This document shows, piece after piece, positions 44,140-52,600 of a stretch of 64,000 nucleotides of DNA. Positions within the stretch are counted from its first letter, which is position 1; each line of letters starts with the position of its first letter. The position numbers and the translations under genes were made by a program. Below the pieces are notes generated by a model, which was given only the letters and a program-made list of their open reading frames with translations, was not told the DNA's origin and did not search any database. Origin of the DNA: Pseudo-nitzschia pungens (Eukaryota > Bacillariophyta > Bacillariophyceae > Bacillariales > Bacillariaceae). Where the stretch lies: contig CM074759.1 in assembly GCA_037355855.1 (NCBI GenBank), positions 4,960,001 to 5,024,000 on the forward strand, in the 5' to 3' direction.

Positions 44140-44254
44140 TGTAACATGCTAGCGTAGGCTAGTATTGTTACGAATTAATAATTAACCGAATCCCACATGG
44201 GATTCAAATATATATATATGATATCCATGTATGGATATCCGGTATGTATGAACA
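44140..44254 (+). repeat. 5' LTR of element D, first part
   Basis: Starts TGTAACATGCTAGCG as in A's LTR and ends at GTATGTATGAACA, where LINE-1 enters. It continues at 55815-56012, giving 313 bp in total. Confidence 0.9.
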
Positions 44255-45500
44255 CAATTTCGCAACGCGCGATTTTGTCCGACGTTCCGATGTTCCAGTA
44301 CTTAAAACACGTAGATTTCTACACAACTTTCCCCTTTGATATCTCACTCACTTCTAAAGCTCCTACAACAAAACCAAGCACTACACCTATCAACAGAGAC
44401 CCTCCCTGTCTGATTCTGCTGTTTGTTTGCCTGCTCCTTGCTCCCTTTGGTTGCTTTGGTTGCTTGTTTCCTGTCGGTCGGTCGATCGGCAACAACAAGC
44501 TTCGGCAGCAAAACAACACATAATTTCTACAGCAATTGCAGTACTAATTTCTACAGCTGATTCTGTTTTCTTTCGCTTTGTCTCCGAGCTCGGTTTTTTC
44601 GATCTGTTTTCAAGCTACCTTATTATTTAACGCTCTACAGTCTTTCAAGCCCCTTAAGTGATATCCGCTTAACGTTCTACATTCTTCAAGGTTCCTTGCT
44701 GAGTTCCCTAAGTCTTTTCAAGTTGAAGTTGTCGAACACATACATACACCCCCCTTCTAGAAGGTTCCTACTCGCTGATCCTTAAGTATTTGCAAGTTCG
44801 CGCGAGCATATCTTCCAGTTCCCACTTTCTTTTCAAGCCAATTGCCCACTACTCCTTAAGTGTTTATCATTTAAGAGTACCCCTGTTTCCTAGCCAAGCC
44901 CCCCAGTCCCTAAGTGTTTTCGCTTAAGGCTCCCCCTACTACACCTGTTTTCAAGCCAAGACCAACCGACCCCTAAGTACCTCCTACTTATTGCACTCTT
45001 GTTTCCAAGACTACAGCTACTACAGCCCTTTGTTTTCAAGACTGCAATTTCCCTGGTCCCTAAGTGTTCGCGAGTTCCCTGATCCCTAAGTGTTTTGGCT
45101 ATTAAGCAACCCCAACTTGAACTTCAAGTTTGATACTGTCTTCAAGACACAAGCCTCCCCCTGGTCCCTAGGTTTTTCTACTAAAGCCCCTGTTTTCAAG
45201 CAAGCAGCTTCCCTGGTCCCTAAGTGTCTCGCTCAAGGTATTTGTTTTCACGCCAATTGCCCCCGGATACTGTTTCCACTGCTTCCCTGGTCCTTAAGTG
45301 TCTCGCTCAAGGCCTCTGTTTTCAAGCCAATTGCCCCTGGATACTGTTTCCACTTATAAGTACTTGCGAGTTTGAACTTCAAGTTCCCTCCTGAGCCTTT
45401 TAAGTGTGCCCTGCCATTGATATTCCCCGGTCCCTAAGTGTTCCTACTAAAGCCCCTGTTTTCACGCAAGCAGTGTCCCTCCCAGGCCTATTTGCAGGAG
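44255..45500 (+). repeat. LINE-1 5' end and repeat leader
   Basis: The first 45 or so bases (ending TTTTGTCCGACGTTCCGATG and TTCCAGTAC) match the start of LINE-2. From about 44640 degenerate units follow with CCCTAAGTGT, CTGTTTTCAAGCCAA and CAATTGCCCC. This is probably the internal promoter plus 5' UTR. No ORF. Confidence 0.8.
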
Positions 45501-45774
45501 TCAAGCCCAGCCTACACGATTTGCAGAGTTCGCGCAGAGTTTTTGTGCTCCAAGTGTGAGACAAATTTTGCGATTTGCAGGAGTCTACAGGAGTTTCTAA
45601 ATTTTGTAACTCCAGAGCACCTCTGTGGGATTCGAACGTGCCTTTTCTGGTAGTGCTCCAGTTTTTTTTGGATCCCCTGGAGTTTTTTCCTGTTCAGACC
45701 AACGTTGGACCTGTTGTTGCTGCTGTGCCTTGGTTCAAACCCAGCGTACAACCCCAAGCTATCCATCCCGCAGT

Positions 45775-46430
45775 CAGGCTCCCAGCAGTCAAGCTCTCAG
45801 CAGTCAGCCCACCAGCAGTCAGCCCACCAGCAGTCAGCTCACCAGCAGTCAGCCCACCAGCAGTCAGCTCACCAGCAGTCAGCCCACCAGCAGTCAGCCC
45901 ACCAGCAGTCAGCCCATCAGCAGACAGGCCACCAGCAGTCAGCCCACCAGCAGTCAGCCCGTCAGCAGTCAGCCCTAGCAGTCAGCTCTCCAGCAGTCAG
46001 CCCACCAGCAGTGAGCCCACCAGCAGTCAGCCCACCAGCAGTCAGCCCCCCAGCAGTCAGCTCACCAGCAGTCAGCTCCCCAGCAGTCAGCCCACCAGCA
46101 GTGAGCTCCCCAGCTGTCAGCCCACCAGCAGTCAGCCCACCAGCAGTCAGCTCCCCAGCAGTCAGCCCACCAGCAGTGAGCCCATCAGCAGACAGGCCAC
46201 CAGCAGTCAGCCCACCAGCAGTCAGCCCGTCAGCAGTCAGCCCACCAGCAGTCTGCCCACCAGCAGTCGGCCCACCAGCAGTCAGCCCACCAGCAGTCAG
46301 CCCACCAGCAGTCAGCCCACCAGCAGTGAGCCCACCAGCAGTCAGCTCACCAGCAGTCAGCTCACCAGCAGTCAGCCAACCAGCAGTCAGCCCACCAGCA
46401 GTCAGCCCACCAGCAGTCTGCCCCGGCCTT
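45775..46430 (+). repeat. 15-bp minisatellite upstream of LINE-1 ORF1
   Basis: More than 40 near-perfect units of CAGTCAGCCCACCAG, with occasional CAGTGAGC, CAGTCAGCTC and CATCAGCAGACAGG variants. It yields spurious Ser/Pro/Val-rich ORFs in all three frames. It ends about 50 bp before the ORF1 ATG. Confidence 0.92.
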
Positions 46431-46482
46431 TGCCCTCAACCGCAGCTGGTGTCTCCGCCCTCAGTGCTCCACTTCTGGTACA

Positions 46483-49400
46483 ATGCCTCCGCGGCCCACC
46501 TCCCAAACCGCTTCCCGGAAGAAAAGATCTTCCACACCTCCTTCTTCTGCTAGGTCTGCCTCTGGGACTCGGTCTAACAAGCGCCCATTTGTGCAAAAGA
46601 CCCCTCCACGCCATTCTAGTGTCACCTCTGCTCTTACTACTCCCTCTCCTACTCTTGATACCAGATCATCCTCTTCCTCTGCCTCATCATCCTCTTCATC
46701 CTCTTTGCATGGGTCTTCTGTTGATGATATGTCTTCATCTTCTTCTGCGTCCTCATCTGCAGGTGTGCTTTCTGATGTTGATATGCTTGACACTGAACCT
46801 GCTCCAGGGGATTCCTTGAAGACTTCTTCTTCTGCAGGTGTGCTCTCTGATGTTGAGATGCTTGGCAATGAATCTGCACCAGGAGAATCTGCACCAGGGG
46901 AATCTGCACCAGGGGATTCCTTGCAAACTTCTTCTCTGTCAACAGCTTCTCAACTAGGGTCTCAGGAGTCAGGTCCTCCGCAGTCGGGTACTCTGTCAGG
47001 ATCTCAGTCGTCAGATCCTTTGTTGTCAGACCCCAAGCTGATCAGCTCCCAGTCCTCAGGCTCCCAGCAGCAGGGCTCCCAGCTGCCAGGCCAACAGACG
47101 TCCAGACACACACCAAAGGGCTCTGGGACCTCAGGCAAGGTCCCTGCTTCCTCCATCCTCAAGCAATCCACTCTTGCCTTTTCCTCTGCCCAGAAAGCTG
47201 ATCCCTCTCAGCAGCAAGCACGACATTCCCAACGTCAGGAGGCTTTGGCTGCTGCCAACAGGGCTCATTCCGCTTCCTTCTTCTGGTGTTTTTATGGTAA
47301 GGGTCCCTGTTCTGGCAAGTCTCCTATACCATCTGCAATTCATGCCTTTCGAAAATCTCCAACTGGTAAACGGTTATGGGCTGGGTGTCCAAGCCCTACA
47401 CACTTTTTCAGCAAGAAGGAGGGTACAGACAAAAAATCCATCCATGATATTTGCAGGACTGCCATCCCTCCTGTTTATTCTCAGGTTTTTCCGGACACTC
47501 CAGACTGGCGCAATGCCACTGTAGATTCCTTGGCCTCTCTTGCCTCTGCTTGTTTTCAAGGCTCTGCCCCAGCCTGGACCAAGCAACCACCTGGCCAGGC
47601 TCTGAAGAAATGTCTTATTGGTTTGGTCAAGATGTCTCCTGAGTGTTTTGATGACCTGTATTGTGAGGGCAACCTTTTGCCTAGCACTGAAGGCAAAGTA
47701 TGGTGGGCAGCCAATCAGGTGCTGGGTTCTCATTGGCATTTCAAGAAGCGACCTCCTACACCTGCGCCACCAGTGGCTGATGATGCTTCCACTTCCAAAT
47801 CTTCCCCTTCCAAATCAGTGTCCTTTCTTCCTGGTGGTGGTGATGCTACTGTCTTGTCCTCCTCTGCTGGGCATTTCCTCCAACGCCGAGGGGTTTGCTC
47901 CAGTGATTCTAGAGCTCCAGTGGATGTAACTGCTGGAACCAAGTGTTCTCATAGTTCTTATGTCACTCTGTCCCTTCCAAGGTTGATGTCACAACACCCT
48001 GGGGAACTTTTTGATGAGCTGCTCAAGTCTCTCAAGGACGCTTTGGATCTTCTATGGACTGTTGACAAGCGCCTGGTGTTGTATGTTTTTCCCTCCAGAG
48101 CCAGGCTCAACCCCAAGGCCAAGCCTGTTACCAAGTTTTGGACGACTCTTCCTGACAGGAAGACCTTGGAATTGTATGTTGCACAGCTCTGGCTTCGCAG
48201 TAGAACTGCTCCTCATCTACGCTTCTTTTTGGGACACAGTGCTTCCCTGGAGAAACTCTTTTCAGCACAATTGCTCCAGAGGCTCAGAGATCGTGACATG
48301 GACCTGAAATATGACCACATACAGGCCCCAGTTATTGTCACCTGTGGCTTTCTCCTTGGATCTTACATGCAGAGTTTTGATCTTGACCACTACAACGAAT
48401 TGCTTCAGACTCATCCCAGGTTTCAGGCATGTCCTATTGCTGTTATCAGGAAGAATATCAGCCTTGACAACTCCAGAACTCCTGATCCCAATCCTGTTCT
48501 GGCTGCACATGTTTTGTGTGATGCTACAAAGCGCGCCCAAACTGTTAAGCTCCTCAAAGCCCAGTTCAATCGGTGCAAACCTTCAGACATTGCTTCTCTC
48601 CCTGATGGTAAATTCTACAAGTTTATTGAGACAGCTACCAATCCTTCTGACAGACCTCTTCCCCCCTCCAAGCTCAAGACTGTTCGCCAGGCTAAGCACC
48701 GCCAGGCTAAATTTATTGAGAGCCATGAAACTGCTCCTGTTCTGGGGGTAGTTGATCTTGATCTTCCAGTTGACCTGGGCCAAGGGCTGGGTTTGAAGAC
48801 ACTGCGCAGTGTGCTTCTGGGTATCAGAACCCGTGACAATTGGTCATGGCCTCTTTTTCTTTCTGTCGATACCAGTTCATACCGAGGCGAGATCCTTGCT
48901 TTGTACAATATCACTACCAAGGCTGAAGCAATGGCCATGTTGTCTTTCCTGCCTATTATACTGGAAGCTCATTATGGTTCTTGTGTTCGACAATGGTTCT
49001 CTTCTGAGTGCTTGACTGAAATGGAAGCCTACCATTGGGATGCTGCTGCCAATTGTGTTGTGGAAACTGAACCTGCTGCAGATCCAATGCAGGATGACTC
49101 TCTTCCCTTTTTTGGTGGTGGGGATGCAAGAGATTGGGAACTTGTTGATGATGACTTGTCAGTTGACCTTGCCCCAGACCTTACCTTTGATCTGGATCTG
49201 CACTTTAACCTCCAGGCCCGTGCTGACAGTGGTGGTGGAGGCTTTGATGATTCTCAATCCATGGATACTTTAGCAACCGGTACTTCCAATCTCACTGATG
49301 TCCAGGCTTCAGCGCCTGCAGGTGGTGTTCCTACTGGAGGTGCTCCTTCCAATGTTGCCAAGGCTGATGCCTCTCCTGGTATTCCTCCTGAAGTTCCCCC

Positions 49401-49659
49401 TGCAGTTCCTGACCCTCCCCAGAATGCCATGGCTGGTGACCTCCCTGTGGCCTCTCCTGATTCCTCAACTGCAGTTCCTGCTGCCGGTGGTGGGGAAGAC
49501 GCAGCCTCTGCATTGAGGCTTGGAGTTGCTGCAATTGCATTCTCCTCCAGCCATGATGCTAGTGTCAGTGATTTGAGCCATGCCAATGTTTCCACCAAAT
49601 CAGCTCCGGCAACTCTTCCATCCCTGCGACAGACTGGGTTTCCTTCTGATCATGGTTAG
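46483..49659 (+). CDS. LINE-1 ORF1 protein
   Basis: 1058 codons from ATG 46483. The N-terminal 270 residues are Ser/Pro/Thr-rich, with acidic SSSSASSSAGVLSDVDML repeats. A Cys/His-containing core follows at about residues 262-320 (SFFWCFYGKGPCSGK, LWAGCPSPTHFFSKK), which might bind zinc. The middle contains ordered segments (LRFFLGHSASLEKLF, ILAHVLCD-like helices), and the C-terminus is again Gly/Ser/Asp-rich. I find neither a CCHC knuckle nor an RRM, so its RNA-binding role is inferred only from position before ORF2. It is larger than most LINE ORF1 proteins. The stop TAG at 49657-49659 overlaps ORF2. Confidence 0.75.
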   Translation: MPPRPTSQTASRKKRSSTPPSSARSASGTRSNKRPFVQKTPPRHSSVTSALTTPSPTLDTRSSSSSASSSSSSSLHGSSVDDMSSSSSASSSAGVLSDVDMLDTEPAPGDSLKTSSSAGVLSDVEMLGNESAPGESAPGESAPGDSLQTSSLSTASQLGSQESGPPQSGTLSGSQSSDPLLSDPKLISSQSSGSQQQGSQLPGQQTSRHTPKGSGTSGKVPASSILKQSTLAFSSAQKADPSQQQARHSQRQEALAAANRAHSASFFWCFYGKGPCSGKSPIPSAIHAFRKSPTGKRLWAGCPSPTHFFSKKEGTDKKSIHDICRTAIPPVYSQVFPDTPDWRNATVDSLASLASACFQGSAPAWTKQPPGQALKKCLIGLVKMSPECFDDLYCEGNLLPSTEGKVWWAANQVLGSHWHFKKRPPTPAPPVADDASTSKSSPSKSVSFLPGGGDATVLSSSAGHFLQRRGVCSSDSRAPVDVTAGTKCSHSSYVTLSLPRLMSQHPGELFDELLKSLKDALDLLWTVDKRLVLYVFPSRARLNPKAKPVTKFWTTLPDRKTLELYVAQLWLRSRTAPHLRFFLGHSASLEKLFSAQLLQRLRDRDMDLKYDHIQAPVIVTCGFLLGSYMQSFDLDHYNELLQTHPRFQACPIAVIRKNISLDNSRTPDPNPVLAAHVLCDATKRAQTVKLLKAQFNRCKPSDIASLPDGKFYKFIETATNPSDRPLPPSKLKTVRQAKHRQAKFIESHETAPVLGVVDLDLPVDLGQGLGLKTLRSVLLGIRTRDNWSWPLFLSVDTSSYRGEILALYNITTKAEAMAMLSFLPIILEAHYGSCVRQWFSSECLTEMEAYHWDAAANCVVETEPAADPMQDDSLPFFGGGDARDWELVDDDLSVDLAPDLTFDLDLHFNLQARADSGGGGFDDSQSMDTLATGTSNLTDVQASAPAGGVPTGGAPSNVAKADASPGIPPEVPPAVPDPPQNAMAGDLPVASPDSSTAVPAAGGGEDAASALRLGVAAIAFSSSHDASVSDLSHANVSTKSAPATLPSLRQTGFPSDHG

Positions 49660-52600
49660 CTCTTCTGGTACGAGGTTTGATGGGATGCCTTCCACTCCAA
49701 ATCCTATCAATGCTTCTACTGTTTCTCCCTTTTCCTCCTCCGCCTCTTCCCCTGTCTCTCAGTTTGTCCAATTAACTCTTCATGGAGACTCTCTTGCTGC
49801 TAAGGATTCTGACAGTTTTGGTCATTCCTTTCCTCAAGCTCCATCATCTAATTCCACCATCATCACCTTCCAAAACATTGGACCCCAGCGTAGAGCTGCC
49901 TTTATGTCCATGTCCAAGCACAACGCCCGTCAATTTGTCAAGAGCAATGCCAGTGTGGCTCTTTTTGCTGAACATTGTTTGAATGAATCCAAACTCCTGC
50001 CATGTGATCTTTTCAATCGGCGCATGAAGAATATCAGTCCCTCAAGTTTTTCCTACCTTGCCAACAACAAGCATGAAGCTTCTGACTGTTCATGGCTTCA
50101 GCCTGGTGGTACAGGGTTTTCCATTGATCAACTGTTCAGTTCCCACAAGATTGCCCATGGGGCTGATCCTTCTGGTCTTGGGAGATGGTCCTTTGTCAAG
50201 TTTCAGGGCAGGGATGGTTACACTGTCACTATGTTTTCTGCTTACTGCCCTGTTGAAAATGACAGGGACCTTGGTTCCGTCTGGAATCAACAGTACCGAT
50301 ACTTTCAAGCAGCTGAAAATCTTTTCAGTCCCAACCCATGTATTCTCTTTCACAGGGATTTGACTGCTGCCCTTCAGGTCTGTCTGGGTGCAGGTGACCA
50401 GGTCATTCTTGGGATTGATCAAAATGCTGATGTTCGGACTGATGGCTTGTCTTTTGAGCTCAAGGCTCTTGGTTTCAGAGATGCCATTCTTACCCTTCAT
50501 AGTCAGTCTTCTCCTCCTGCCACTCACAACCGCAACACTACCAGAACACCAATTGATGCCATTTGGGTCTCTGAGAATGTTGATGTTCTCAGGGCTGGGT
50601 ATTGTCCCTTTGGTGGCGCCTATGGTATGGAATCGGACCACAGAATGCTTTGGATTGAAGTCTGTAATTGCAGCCTCGTGGGCAAACACCTGCCACCTAC
50701 CGTGAGCTTCTCTCATTCCAAACTCCAGTCCTCCCACCCTCATCTGCGCCAACGGTATTTCAAGCGTGTCAGGCACAGCTTTCTCAAGGCTGGAGTGTTT
50801 TCTCTCCAAGCTAAGCTGGAACACCTCCTGGCTCAGTTTCAGTCTGGGGATATTTCTGTGCGCGCTGATCTCATCACCACATATGAAGTCCTCCATGAAA
50901 CCTCCACCTCTCTCAGGCTCTCTGTTGAACAAAACCTTTGCCACACAAGAGCTGGTCTGGTTCCATGGTCCCCGAAGCTGCAAGTCTATCGTGATACAAT
51001 TGACTTTTGGCGGCGTGTTGTTAAGCTGAGACAGGGTGTGTCCACCAGTCATACTGTTTTGAAAAGGCTGGCATGCAAGCTTTCTCTCTACAAAGGAGAA
51101 CACTGTGATCTTTCCAGTGCTGTCCTCCACCTGAAACAAGCTTATAGGCAATACCGGGCAGTGAAAAAATTGGCCCCCTCTTGGAGAGACTCCTTCAATC
51201 AAGGCCTGGTGGATGCACTTCTTGCTGAAGGCAAACCTCACAACCAGAATGCTTCCCAGATTCGTGCCAGGATGCGCAGGGAACGTCTTCAAAGAGAGCT
51301 TGGCCTTGCTGCTAGGTCCATTCGGGGACGTGTCAACAAGTCAGCTGTCTTGCGAGCTATTGCAGTTGGCCCTGATGGTGCTGAACAGGTCTTGGAGTCC
51401 CAGTCCACTATGGTTCCAGCTATGGCTGAATCCAATGTCCGGCGTCAACAGCAGTGTCTTGGCACTCCCTCCATGACTCCCTCCTTCATTCAAGATTTTG
51501 GCTACCTCGGCACAGCCCATGCTTCTGCTCAAGTTCTTGATGGCACATATAATCCTCCTCCTGCCACTGACAAATACCTGTCTGAATTTCTTTCTTGTCT
51601 CAAAGTCCCTGCCTCTATTCTGAGTTTGCCTCCCTTTGACTATTCAGTGTGTCCAGCTGACAATGCTGCTGCCTGGAAACACCAGAGGGAACGCACAGCA
51701 AGTGAACCTTCTTGTTTGAGTTTTGCCCACCACAAGGCTTTTGCCCTGGATCCCCAGTTGAACAAGTTTGACACTCTACTGAGATCAGTCCCATTGATTG
51801 TTGGCTTCTCTCCTTCTGCCTGGCAGGTCATCACGGATGTTGAGATATTCAAGAAACCTGGTGAATATAGAGTGGATAAGATGAGACTCATCCAGTTGAT
51901 GTCTCCTGAGTTCCAAATCAACAACAAGATGATTGGCAGACGCATTCTTGCCCATGCTGAACGTGCCAATGCAGTGGCGGTTGATCAACATGGAAGCAGG
52001 AAACACCACAAGGCCATCAACACCTGCTTGAACAAGAAGCTCATCTGTGATGTGTTGAGGCAGAAGCGCAGATCCGGTGCTGTTGCTATGAATGATGCCA
52101 AGGGCTGTTATGATAGAATCTCTCATCCCATTGCAGGTCTCACTCTCCAGAGCTTTGGTGTTCCTGCACATGTGTGTGAAGTTCTTCTGTCTACTCTGCA
52201 ACATGCTAAGCACCACATCAAAACTGGTTTTGGTCGGTCAGGTCCTGTGTATGGTGATGAACCTGTTCCTCTCAGTGGTTGTGGCCAAGGCAATGGTATT
52301 GGTCCAACTCTTTGGGCTTTGGTGTCAACCATTGTCTTCCGAATGATGCAACAGGCTGGACATGGTGTCCATCTTATCACTTCTTTGTCACTGCAACTGG
52401 TTTCTCTTGTGGGTTTTGCCTTTGTGGATGACACAGATTTGTTTTGTGCTGGCTCTGATTCCTCCACATCTGGTGAGGAATTAGCTGTTGACTTTCAGGG
52501 AGCTCTTGACCGATGGGCTGGTGGGATTATTGCCACTGGTGGTGCTATTGAACCTGCCAAATCCTTCTGTTATTTGATTGATTTCAAATGGAATGGATCC

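Noticed and set aside
45575..46819. Ser/Pro/Val-rich ORFs upstream of LINE-1 ORF1
   Set aside because: They arise from the 15-bp minisatellite, whose unit length is a multiple of three and keeps every frame open.
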